A DNA stretch of 23,750 nucleotides from an uncultured Ruminococcus sp. (GTDB lineage Bacteria > Bacillota > Clostridia > Oscillospirales > Ruminococcaceae), in NCBI RefSeq assembly GCF_946187255.1, contig NZ_CAMHRZ010000018.1, forward strand, positions 1 through 23,750, in the 5' to 3' direction. A model generated the notes under the pieces. That model was not told where the DNA came from. It saw nothing but the letters and a program-made list of their open reading frames with translations, and made no database searches. How positions within the stretch are numbered: the first letter of the stretch is position 1; each line of letters opens with the position of its first letter. A program made the translations under genes and the position numbers. Shown in pieces: positions 8,187 through 16,121 of the stretch.

Positions 8187-9139
8187 ATCGCTCCTGTTTC
8201 CCGAAGTCCTGTGAGTATAATTTCCATATCTTCCCTGTTGTACCTCTGATCGGTGGGCAGCGGCAGGATATTTTCGGCGCAGTCGTATTCAAGACTGTCC
8301 TTACTGCATATATCGAATACATCGCCCCACAGCATCGGGACGAATATCTTCATCTGCTGGAGTTTTTTCCTGATCTCTCCGCCGTTTTTTAGATACAAAG
8401 GGTACATGAACGCGCCTTCGGGCACTGTGAGTTCAAGTTTGTTTATGTTACTCAGCTTTTCATGCAGAAAGCTGAAATTATCTGTCCTGCGTGCTTTTAT
8501 GCGCTCGTAGTCAAAGGAACGCAGAAGATCCTCCGTCAGCCGTGACATCCTCTTTATCGGAGCATCCGCAAAGGAATGATTGTTGTCTGCGGATTCCTTG
8601 TAAAACTCGCCCGCATTCCTCTCATACCTGCCGAGAATATAGTGTATGCGTTCAAAGGACTCATCCAATGGCAGTTCACGCTCAACCTTTTTTTGGCAGT
8701 AAACAAATGCGCCGTCGGGCACGCCGAAAAACTTGCGGCAGGTATACAAAGTATCTATGCCGTCAACAGGGGTCTGAAAATAGCTCTGTGCATTGTCAAA
8801 AATGACCCGCCCGTATTTTTCCTTGTAAGCTTTGACCTCATCATTCGTTATCTGCCCGTAGTAATTGACGATATACAGCCATTCGTCCTCTGCGGGCGCA
8901 GTATCAATAATGGGTCTGAACCTCTCGTCCGTGTGGTAGAAGTTTACATCTATCCCATATTTCCCGCATACGTTCCTTACCGAACTGCACAGGAAAAAGG
9001 GAAGTCTTATCCGCTTTATGCCCTCTGCTTCTATCAGGTAAGCCATACAGTTCCTGCCGCAGTTGAGTGCGGAAGCGCCCTCATGCAGCAGCGTTCCGCA
9101 GTAGCTTTCAAATTCTATATATCCGCCGATCTCTTTCAT
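8183..9139 (-). CDS. Short, divergent DegT-like PLP enzyme
   Basis: This 318-residue protein is about 60-80 residues shorter than usual DegT aminotransferases but keeps the core signals: CGRNCMAYLI (27-36) in place of the SGTxAL turn, NYYG (92-95) for VHxYG, Asp115 in VIFDNAQSYF, and Lys136 in TCRKFFGVPDGAFV as the probable Schiff-base lysine. It may therefore bind PLP, although the usual SFHxTK context around lysine is replaced by TCRK. Activity could be aminotransferase, or a diverged lyase or dehydratase. It starts with an ATG directly abutting the TAA of the upstream ATP-grasp gene (TAAATG) and overlaps the next ATP-grasp gene by 4 nt, so the three are translationally coupled. I do not recognise a characterised close relative. 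Confidence 0.78.
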   Translation of the reverse strand: MKEIGGYIEFESYCGTLLHEGASALNCGRNCMAYLIEAEGIKRIRLPFFLCSSVRNVCGKYGIDVNFYHTDERFRPIIDTAPAEDEWLYIVNYYGQITNDEVKAYKEKYGRVIFDNAQSYFQTPVDGIDTLYTCRKFFGVPDGAFVYCQKKVERELPLDESFERIHYILGRYERNAGEFYKESADNNHSFADAPIKRMSRLTEDLLRSFDYERIKARRTDNFSFLHEKLSNINKLELTVPEGAFMYPLYLKNGGEIRKKLQQMKIFVPMLWGDVFDICSKDSLEYDCAENILPLPTDQRYNREDMEIILTGLRETGAI

Positions 9140-10333
9140 TTAATCAAGCTCCACCGTGATGTGTGAGTTCATGTTGTTCATAATGTCATACATTTCCTGT
9201 TCGCTGTCGAATTTCAGGAAGATTATACCAAGAGCTTTTGCCGCATTGTCAAAATGCTCCACAACGTCGCCCTGTTTGTCGTAAAGGCATTTTTTGAAGA
9301 TATGCTTTTCCAGCATATCGGAGAATACTATATCCCTGTATATGCCGTCCTTATGGGAATGCAGCACATAAGTCGCACAGTAGGGTAGCTTTACCTGCGG
9401 TACAACTGATATCTCCTCGCCCATTGCGCACTTGACGGACATTTCAACGATATCCACCCCGAAGATATGGCTCAGCTGAATGGGTATCATGTTTCCGCCT
9501 GCGCGGGGACCTATATCTATGGGGTAGACCCTGTCGTTCTTGTCGATGACCAGCTCCACGTTCATCGAGCCGCTCTCGATGCCCAGTTTTGTCACCATAT
9601 CCTGCAACACAGCCTTGACACGTTCAAGGTCGTTTTCTTCAAGCATAACGGGGTATATCTTGCCCGAAGGCACCAGCGGACAAGCCGCATTCTCGCGGAA
9701 ACAGTTCATCAGTCCCCATACTATCACTTTTCCGCCGTAAACGAATATATCGCCGCCGATGAGGTAGGGGTGTTTTTTTTCAATAAAAGTCTCAGCGATT
9801 ATCTCGCCGCATCTTGTAAATGAAAAAGCGTGGTCAACTGCCTGTTCAAAGCCCTCAGGGGACTGCAATATGGTAACGCCCTTGCTTCCCGAAGAATCCA
9901 CGGGCTTCATTATTATCGGGTAATCAAAGCTGTCCTTGAGGGATACAGCCTCAGCCTTGTCGGTGAATCCCAGTGCGTCGGGGCAGTTGAAGCCGTTCTC
10001 TTTAAGGAATTTTCTGAACTTGTCCTTGTTGCAGAGAATATCCACCGCAGTGAAGGGATTAGTGGGAAGTCCCAGCTTTTCCGCTATATAAGCTGCTGTC
10101 GGTGCAGCAGGGTCGGAGGAGTAAGCGATAACGCCGTCGATCTTTTCTTCCTCAGCGACCTTTAAAACAGCATCCTTGTCAGTGGTGCTCACAAGATAGA
10201 ATTTATCGGCACTGAACTGTCCCGGATTATCGTCAAGGTAATCACAGAGAACTGTATAGTATCCCAGCCTTTTTGCTGTTTCTATGGCAATGACCTGCTG
10301 TGCGGAGCCGCCCAGCAAAAGTAGCTTTTTCAA
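9140..10333 (-). CDS. ATP-grasp ligase (first of two in the operon)
   Basis: This 397-residue protein has a preATP-grasp Rossmann domain (KKLLLLGGSAQQVIAIETAKRLG from residue 2), Lys143 and a glycine/serine loop (IMKPVDSSGSKG, 141-152) typical of ATP-grasp, and a metal-binding PIDIGPRAGGN motif. It resembles the CPSase-large-chain-like ATP-grasp proteins of capsule loci and is clearly related to, but not a recent copy of, the ATP-grasp protein two genes on. It should form an acyl-phosphate from a carboxylic acid and couple it to an amine or similar; partner substrates are unknown. The start is a TTG at 10333, 8 nt after AGAGGA and right behind the flippase TAG; no nearby ATG would keep the Rossmann motif. 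The C-terminal 60 residues could be an extra ligand-binding segment. Confidence 0.86.
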   Translation of the reverse strand: MKKLLLLGGSAQQVIAIETAKRLGYYTVLCDYLDDNPGQFSADKFYLVSTTDKDAVLKVAEEEKIDGVIAYSSDPAAPTAAYIAEKLGLPTNPFTAVDILCNKDKFRKFLKENGFNCPDALGFTDKAEAVSLKDSFDYPIIMKPVDSSGSKGVTILQSPEGFEQAVDHAFSFTRCGEIIAETFIEKKHPYLIGGDIFVYGGKVIVWGLMNCFRENAACPLVPSGKIYPVMLEENDLERVKAVLQDMVTKLGIESGSMNVELVIDKNDRVYPIDIGPRAGGNMIPIQLSHIFGVDIVEMSVKCAMGEEISVVPQVKLPYCATYVLHSHKDGIYRDIVFSDMLEKHIFKKCLYDKQGDVVEHFDNAAKALGIIFLKFDSEQEMYDIMNNMNSHITVELD

Positions 10334-10335
10334 AT

Positions 10336-11799
10336 CTAATTTCCTCTTTTCAAGAATTTGTTTAACATACTCAGGATATAATCAAAGCATTCCAGCTTGA
10401 ACAGCTTTGCCAGCAGTACATAGACTATCACACCTGTCATCAGCTGCAGCAGGAGCGTCATCGCAGCCCCTATATGCAGGAAGTTTATGCTGTACACCAC
10501 TGCGCCCATGGCAACAGCTATGCCGAAGGAGGGCAGTATATCCTGCATCTGTTCGCTGTAGCCGTAATTGAGCAGCTTTTTATTCGGTGCAGCGTTCACA
10601 AAGCATGAAAGCAGTGTGGTGCAGCACTGCCCGAGAACGATAGCCAGCGGCGAATGGAAGAATACGACGGTTATGACCAGTATCCCCAGTCCGTATGCCT
10701 TTTTGATGATCTCCAGAACCAGGAACACGTCGCTTCGTCCCTGTGCATTCAGCGCCTGCAGGTTTGCGGTGTGTATCGGCCAGAAGGCGTAAACAAAGCA
10801 GTACGCCTGCAAATAAGGCACACAGGGCAGCCATTTGTCGGTAAGCACAAGATGTACCATCGGCTTTGCCACCACTGCCAGTCCCATACATATAGGGAAT
10901 ATCAGGAAGGAGCTTGTAACTATCGATCTGCGCATCATGCTCTTGATCTTTTCGTTGTCGCCAACGTGCTTTGAAAGCGCAGGCAGCATGACGCTCTGTA
11001 TCGCGCCGTTGATATTGTTTATTATGATATCGGGGAACTGCTTGCCGCGATTGTAGTATCCCAGCATACCCGCATCGTACTTCTTGCCGATGACAAGGCT
11101 CTGCAGCTCACGGAAAATGGTATCTATAAGCGCGGATACCATAAGTTTCCAGCCGAAGGAGAACAGCTTTTTTACACGGTCGAATTCCAGCACAGGTCTG
11201 GGTCGCCACTTTACTATCGTCAGCAGCAGCACGCATATAGCGATACGGCTTGAAAGCTGCTGTCCCACCAGCGCCCATACGCCAAGACCCAGCTTTGCCA
11301 TAGTTATACCTATAGCACCGGAGATAAACACAGCGCCTATGGTGCAGAGCATCAGCTCTCCAAAACGCATCTCCCTTGCGACCTTTGCATTCTGTATAGA
11401 ATTGAACGCACCGGGTATCAGCACCAGTGCCAGCACCCTGAGGACTGTTTTCAGCGGCGGCATATTGTAGAAAGCCGCAATGTACGGTGCCGTGAAGAAC
11501 AGTACTATATACAGCACCACCGCAATGAAAAGGCTGACATAGAATATCGAGGAATAATCGTCCTCCTTGATATCCTTGCGCTGTATCAGTGCGGTATTCA
11601 GTCCGCTTTGTACGAACACCTGCGAAACGCTGATGAAGATAGTCAGCAGTGTCAGCATACCATAGTCAGTGGGGTCAAGCAGTCTCGCCAGAACTATCTG
11701 AACGATGAAGGCGATGCCCTGATAGCCCGCACGTTCCATGAATTTGAATATCAGAGATTTGATAACTACCGATTTTTCGGATTGCTTATTTGTATTCAA
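10336..11799 (-). CDS. Wzx-type polysaccharide flippase (MOP superfamily)
   Basis: This 487-residue integral membrane protein has many hydrophobic helices (I estimate 12-14) and the N-terminal pattern of the WzxC/TuaB group of polysaccharide exporters (FMERAGYQG, VLARLLDPTDYGMLTL, FVQSGLNTALIQRKD). Members flip undecaprenyl-linked repeat units from the inner to the outer face of the membrane. It sits directly after the Wzy-like polymerase, the expected partner. The start is a TTG at 11799 behind AAGGAGA with 7 nt spacing; the first in-frame ATG lies only 16 codons later, inside the conserved N-terminal helix, so the TTG is favoured. It overlaps nothing and lies 2 nt from the next gene, which also uses TTG. 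Confidence 0.92.
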   Translation of the reverse strand: MNTNKQSEKSVVIKSLIFKFMERAGYQGIAFIVQIVLARLLDPTDYGMLTLLTIFISVSQVFVQSGLNTALIQRKDIKEDDYSSIFYVSLFIAVVLYIVLFFTAPYIAAFYNMPPLKTVLRVLALVLIPGAFNSIQNAKVAREMRFGELMLCTIGAVFISGAIGITMAKLGLGVWALVGQQLSSRIAICVLLLTIVKWRPRPVLEFDRVKKLFSFGWKLMVSALIDTIFRELQSLVIGKKYDAGMLGYYNRGKQFPDIIINNINGAIQSVMLPALSKHVGDNEKIKSMMRRSIVTSSFLIFPICMGLAVVAKPMVHLVLTDKWLPCVPYLQAYCFVYAFWPIHTANLQALNAQGRSDVFLVLEIIKKAYGLGILVITVVFFHSPLAIVLGQCCTTLLSCFVNAAPNKKLLNYGYSEQMQDILPSFGIAVAMGAVVYSINFLHIGAAMTLLLQLMTGVIVYVLLAKLFKLECFDYILSMLNKFLKRGN

Positions 11800-11830
11800 A
11801 ACGCTTCTCCTTTTTTGATGTCAGCATTTA

Positions 11831-12988
11831 TCAGAATCTGAACTTGAAATAGTTCGATGCCGACCAGCCGAATATCATTACCCACAGGAACCAGTACAGT
11901 CCCATAAAGCTCACCACAAGGGAGTTTACGATCATTCTGTCGCGGAAGGTATCCTTTCTGAATACCTTCGTCGCTGCAGGTACCAGCATTACCAGGAAAA
12001 AGTCGCAGTATATCGAGATCCTTCCGCCGTAAACAGTCCTGAATGCAAACAGTACATAGGTATAGAACACCAGACCGATAACGGTGATGATCCTGACGTA
12101 CACATCGATGTTCCTGCCCGCCTTTTTAGCCAGCGAAAGCGGCACTACCACCAGCAGCACTCTGAATATCCAGTCCATGAAAACGTGACCGTTGAAGCCT
12201 ACGATACGCAGGTAAACTATCTGGTCGAGGTCGAAAACGGCAGTTATGTTACGGGTGTACTTTTCGGGAAGGAAGGAGTTGTTTATCAGGAACATACTTA
12301 TATCCTTCAGGAATATCATTACGAACACAAACAATGCTGCCAGCATTATCTTTGATTTCTTGTCGTTTTTGTTCTTTACGAATCTTGCAAGCAGTATGAA
12401 CAGCAGACCGAATACAGCCGAGAAATGGAAGGAGAAGGCTATACCGAAGCATATCGCCGCTTTGACGTATTTTTTCTCCTTGATGTAGCAGTAGCACAGC
12501 AGTATGAACGCACTGGAAACGCTCTGCTTCATGATATTGAATGAATTGTTGTAGAACAAGAACATATAGCTGCACATTGTCAGCCACATGGGTCGTTTTT
12601 TACGGGTCTTATATGCAGCGATATATACGGGGGCAGCTACGAAAAGCTGCGATGCAAACAGGAACGCGCCCGTATCCTTGAAAAATCGCGATGTGATATA
12701 TGCAAGCAGAGTATACCCTATAGGTTCCTTTGAAAGACTTCTCATCTGTTCAAAGGATGTGGATATCTCCGCATAGTTAAAGGTACGCACAGCGTACTGC
12801 AAAACGTCCTTACCTACCGTATCATCACGCACACCTGCCAGCAGTGACGGGATAAGTACAGCGGCAAGAGAAAAATAAAATGATAAACGTTTGCGGCCGA
12901 TATCAAGTTTTTTATCTGCCATATATGTGAAATAGCAGGTCAGCAGAAAGACAAACAAATATAAGACTGTGCTTTCTCCAATACTCAT
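11831..12988 (-). CDS. EpsG-family polysaccharide polymerase (Wzy-like)
   Basis: This 385-residue protein is hydrophobic throughout with about ten predicted membrane segments. The early loop LLAGVRDDTVGKDVLQY matches the RxxTVGxDxxxY pattern of EpsG-like polymerases, and a FHFSAVFGLLF stretch near the middle is also typical. Such proteins polymerise lipid-linked repeat units on the outer face of the membrane. ATG at 12988 has GGAG 7 nt upstream. It precedes the flippase by 31 nt, completing a Wzx/Wzy pair. A 120-nt gap separates it from the glycosyltransferase gene upstream and may hold an internal promoter. Confidence 0.85.
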   Translation of the reverse strand: MSIGESTVLYLFVFLLTCYFTYMADKKLDIGRKRLSFYFSLAAVLIPSLLAGVRDDTVGKDVLQYAVRTFNYAEISTSFEQMRSLSKEPIGYTLLAYITSRFFKDTGAFLFASQLFVAAPVYIAAYKTRKKRPMWLTMCSYMFLFYNNSFNIMKQSVSSAFILLCYCYIKEKKYVKAAICFGIAFSFHFSAVFGLLFILLARFVKNKNDKKSKIMLAALFVFVMIFLKDISMFLINNSFLPEKYTRNITAVFDLDQIVYLRIVGFNGHVFMDWIFRVLLVVVPLSLAKKAGRNIDVYVRIITVIGLVFYTYVLFAFRTVYGGRISIYCDFFLVMLVPAATKVFRKDTFRDRMIVNSLVVSFMGLYWFLWVMIFGWSASNYFKFRF

Positions 12989-13004
12989 CTAAACACTCCC
13001 AAAT

Positions 13005-13032
13005 ATAATATATGATCAATGATAGCTGCCAA
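13005..13032 (-). promoter_or_regulatory. Possible internal promoter before the polymerase gene
   Basis: In the 120-nt gap before the Wzy-like gene, the minus strand shows TTGGCA (13027-13032), a 16-nt spacer and TATTAT (13005-13010), leaving about 10 nt to the start of the leader and the GGGAG site. The -35 overlaps a small hairpin (CTGCC at 13026-13030, GGCAG at 13039-13043) that lacks a T-tract and so is not a terminator. Spacer length is one short of ideal and the start site would leave little leader. Confidence 0.3.
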
Positions 13033-13108
13033 AAATACGGCAGATCACAGTAATTAACTTATTTACAGCCGGCGCGGGTACACCTGCTTTCGTCGGCACA
13101 TTTTTACC

Positions 13109-14071
13109 CTATCTTCTTTTTTTCAGTTTTGTAATGGATGGGATCTTGTCCTTGATCTCATATTTCAGTTTTTCATAGGGGAGAAGCTCGCGGAATACTC
13201 CGGTGGCTTTCATACCCTTCAGGTCATTCAGGTGCTGATAGTATATCAGCTCCTTGCGTTTGATCTGATGTTCGATGACATCATGATACTTTCCCTTTGT
13301 ATACTCATCAAATTCCCGCAGCAGCCCCGAGTGCCTGTCAAGAAAATTCTTTTTCAGCTTTTCGGGAGAGGTCCTTATGGAGCCCGATGCGGAATTCGGA
13401 TTATTTGTCCTGTACGCGCTCATTATCTCGTTGAAATAGTGGGCATATCCGTCGTAGGTCGTCACCAGCCTTACCACCAGATCGAGAGAAGTGGAAAAAT
13501 CCAGCAGCGGGCGCAGATTTGCTGTCCTGCCCACTATGGAAGCCGTCGGCGTGAAATCCAGCTTTATCAGGTCTTCCACCGAAAGATCGGCTCCTCCCGG
13601 CTGTTCCAGCGACTTGAAAAGCGCCTTGTCGTTCCACATTTTGCGCGGATAGAAGGTCTTTATGAAATTCCCGTCGGTATCCACAACGTTCGCATTGTGG
13701 AAGCAAAGATTGCAGTCCTTGTGTCCTTCGAGATAATCTATCTGCTTTTGCAGCTTGTTCGGGTCGCACCAGTAGTCGTCGCCCTCGCATATCGCGAAAT
13801 ACTCGGTCTCTATCGCAGGTATAACGTATCTCTGTACCACGTTTATACCCTTGCTGTACTGATTTTCAGGCTGGTATATCACCTTTATCTTATCGGGGTA
13901 CTTTTTTTCATACTCCTCCACGATAGCCCTTGAACCGTCGGTAGAGCAGTCCTCGTGGATAAGCACCGAAAATTCATGATCTGTTTTCTGGGTGCAGATA
14001 TTTTCTAAACATTCCCGCAGCCATTTTTCATGGTTGAAGCTCAGGATGCAGACTGTTACCACAGCAGACAT
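13109..14071 (-). CDS. GT2-family glycosyltransferase
   Basis: This 320-residue protein has an N-terminal GT-A domain: VTVCILSFNHEKWLRECLENI at the start, ASP-rich HEDCSTDGS (39-47) for nucleotide binding, and EGDDYW (96-101) as the DXD-type metal site, with CDPNKLQKQ following. It should add a sugar from a nucleotide donor to the lipid-linked repeat unit at the cytoplasmic face. The C-terminal third is basic and ends in KLKKRR, compatible with membrane association. I start it at the ATG at 14071, 8 nt behind AAGGAG, rather than an in-frame TTG two codons earlier. It lies 16 nt after the other GT2 gene. Donor and linkage are not readable. Confidence 0.9.
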   Translation of the reverse strand: MSAVVTVCILSFNHEKWLRECLENICTQKTDHEFSVLIHEDCSTDGSRAIVEEYEKKYPDKIKVIYQPENQYSKGINVVQRYVIPAIETEYFAICEGDDYWCDPNKLQKQIDYLEGHKDCNLCFHNANVVDTDGNFIKTFYPRKMWNDKALFKSLEQPGGADLSVEDLIKLDFTPTASIVGRTANLRPLLDFSTSLDLVVRLVTTYDGYAHYFNEIMSAYRTNNPNSASGSIRTSPEKLKKNFLDRHSGLLREFDEYTKGKYHDVIEHQIKRKELIYYQHLNDLKGMKATGVFRELLPYEKLKYEIKDKIPSITKLKKRR

Positions 14072-14087
14072 CGGCAATTCTCCTTAC

Positions 14088-14906
14088 TTACAGTTTATAC
14101 CCGTCAACAGCGCCCTTCAGCATACTTTTCAGCTTGGGCAGCCTGTCCTTTTCAAAAAACAGGGTCTGAAAAAATCTGTTTATCACTCGCTTGTCGGCTT
14201 TCAAGCCCAGTTTGTACTTTCGCTTTAAGTAGATGCTGTTGCGCACCCAGTAGTATTTCCTCAGCGGCGAGTGATTGTATATTATCATCTTCCTGCCTAA
14301 AAAGCGCTTTTCGTTGCTTTTTCCAACTTCGTGCAGGAAGCCTGTATAGTTCATGCGTATTATCTTGTATCCATTGCGTGTCAGCGCATAGCATATATCG
14401 TAATCCACCATGTCGATAAACAGCTTTTCGTCAAAGCCGCCCACCGCCTTTATGCAGCTGATCCTGTTGAGGGAGCCGGAAGTTATGCACAGGCTTACCT
14501 TCTCGTATTCCTTTTCAACAGAGGATTCCACAGCCACGTTCCTGTCCTCGAAATTTGAGGTCACTACTGCAACTTTGTCCTTAGCGCGTTTTATCAGTCC
14601 GTCGTACTTGCTGATGATATCGGGCTTGCATACCGTATCCTGGTCGAGGGTCAGCACCCATTCGTACCCTAGTCCCTCTGCCTTATCTATTATCTGATTG
14701 AGTGCCTTTGCGATGCCTAGATTTGCGCCGTTCTCAATAAGAGTGATATTATCAAAGCGCGGGATGAGCTTTTTTACATCGTCAAGGTCGTCCGAACCGT
14801 TGTCGATGAGGATAAGGTCGCCCACCTGCGGCGCGATAGCGCTTACATTTTCTTCCAGCCTTTTGATATCCGGGTTATAAAGTACTATCCCTGCGGCATA
14901 AGCCAT
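14088..14906 (-). CDS. GT2-family glycosyltransferase, rhamnosyltransferase-like
   Basis: This 272-residue GT-A enzyme has the layout of the RfbF/WbbL-like group: AAGIVLYNPD at the N-terminus, LIDNGSDD (33-40), ENGANLGIAKALN (58-70), and LTLDQDT with Asp88/Asp90 as the metal-binding DXD equivalent, then SGSLNR and VDYDICYALTRNGYKI. Many members with LDQDT transfer rhamnose, so a rhamnosyltransferase is a reasonable guess, but no dTDP-rhamnose genes lie in the window. ATG at 14906 has only a moderate GGTGGT-type ribosome site. It is 26 nt behind the GT4 gene and 16 nt ahead of the next GT2 gene, in the same operon. Confidence 0.88.
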   Translation of the reverse strand: MAYAAGIVLYNPDIKRLEENVSAIAPQVGDLILIDNGSDDLDDVKKLIPRFDNITLIENGANLGIAKALNQIIDKAEGLGYEWVLTLDQDTVCKPDIISKYDGLIKRAKDKVAVVTSNFEDRNVAVESSVEKEYEKVSLCITSGSLNRISCIKAVGGFDEKLFIDMVDYDICYALTRNGYKIIRMNYTGFLHEVGKSNEKRFLGRKMIIYNHSPLRKYYWVRNSIYLKRKYKLGLKADKRVINRFFQTLFFEKDRLPKLKSMLKGAVDGYKL

Positions 14907-14932
14907 ACTCTGACCACCTTTGACACTTGCGT

Positions 14933-16096
14933 TTATTTACCGTATTCTGCCAGGAAAAGGTCATAGAAAGCCTCACGCTTCTTTATCAGCTTTTCCCTGC
15001 TGAATTCCTTCGATTTATTGAAATTGCGCTTTGCGAGCCTTTTCAGATCGACTTTCATCATTCTTTCCACAGCCCGCGCGACCTCGTCTTCACTGCCCTT
15101 TCTGAACAGGCATACCTTTGGTATAAGTTCTGGGATGCCCGCAATGCTTGTACCTATAACAGGGCAGCCGCGACTCATAGCCTCTATCACAGCTCTCGGG
15201 AGACCCTCCTGCTTGCTGGGCTGAACGTATATATCCAGTGAATCGTAATACCCGGGCATTTTGTCCGCCGAAAGATTTCCCACGAACTTCACTCTGTCAG
15301 CTACACCCAGTTCTCTCGCCATATCTCTGAGATAATAGTTGTGCTTAGCACCGTTGAAGCCGCCTGCCATGCGGTATTCCACATTGTAGCCCATATCGGT
15401 GAGCTGTTTTATAGCCTTTATGACATACTCCTGACCCTTGTAGCGGGTATCGAGTGCGGCAGCAGTGCCCAGCACCAGCTTTTTGCCCGCATCGAAGCTA
15501 TCCAGCTTTTTCAGGCGCTTTTCAAGGGTAGCCGCCTGCGGTTCGTTTATCACCACATTGGAGCAGCTGACCGTTTTACCCTTAGTGGGATAGCGCTTCT
15601 GCAAAAACTTGCCCGTAACGTAGTAAACGTACTCCGCATGAGCGATGATGCTGCGGGTCTTGTAGTACATATATGGTGCCACAGCCTTTCCCAGCAGTCC
15701 GTGATTCCAGTAGCTGTCCCATGAACAGCCAACACTCTCCACGATGTAGGGCTTGTTGTATTTTCTTATATATTTCACCGCCAGCTGTGCGATGGAGCTC
15801 TGCGTCCTGAGTACGAAATAATCGTTCTCCCTGACACACTTTTCCACTATCCTTTCAGCCTTTGGCTTGTTCACAAGTATAGTTTTGGGGCTCTTGAAAT
15901 TAGGTACACTAATGACCTTTATCTGCGGCGGCACGAGGGTGAAGGTCTTACCCTCCACAGGCTTTGTGCGTATCATGAAAGTTATCTCATCCGCGAGATA
16001 TGAATATCTCTCATAAAGCTCATGATAGGCAAACTCGTAGTAATTGCCCTCTTTATCATAGAACAAAGGTCCGTCGTGTATAAAAACCAGTTTCAT
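14933..16096 (-). CDS. GT4-family glycosyltransferase
   Basis: This 387-residue protein shows a GT-B fold with a clear C-terminal donor-binding domain: LGTAAALDTRYKGQEYVIKA (209-228), VKFVGNLSADKMPGYYDSLDIYV, then PSKQEGLPRAVIEAMSRGCPVIGT with the E-x7-E pair Glu297/Glu305 of retaining GT4 enzymes. It has no signal peptide and should work at the cytoplasmic membrane face on the growing repeat unit. ATG at 16096 is 8 nt behind AAGGAG. The gene follows another GT4 by 25 nt. Sugar specificity cannot be deduced. Confidence 0.9.
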   Translation of the reverse strand: MKLVFIHDGPLFYDKEGNYYEFAYHELYERYSYLADEITFMIRTKPVEGKTFTLVPPQIKVISVPNFKSPKTILVNKPKAERIVEKCVRENDYFVLRTQSSIAQLAVKYIRKYNKPYIVESVGCSWDSYWNHGLLGKAVAPYMYYKTRSIIAHAEYVYYVTGKFLQKRYPTKGKTVSCSNVVINEPQAATLEKRLKKLDSFDAGKKLVLGTAAALDTRYKGQEYVIKAIKQLTDMGYNVEYRMAGGFNGAKHNYYLRDMARELGVADRVKFVGNLSADKMPGYYDSLDIYVQPSKQEGLPRAVIEAMSRGCPVIGTSIAGIPELIPKVCLFRKGSEDEVARAVERMMKVDLKRLAKRNFNKSKEFSREKLIKKREAFYDLFLAEYGK

Positions 16097-16121
16097 TTAA
16101 AATACTCCTTCTTTCGGGAAA

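Noticed and set aside
13020..13047. Hairpin between GT2 and Wzy-like genes as a terminator
   Set aside because: The CTGCC/GGCAG stem is short and not followed by a T-tract on the minus strand.
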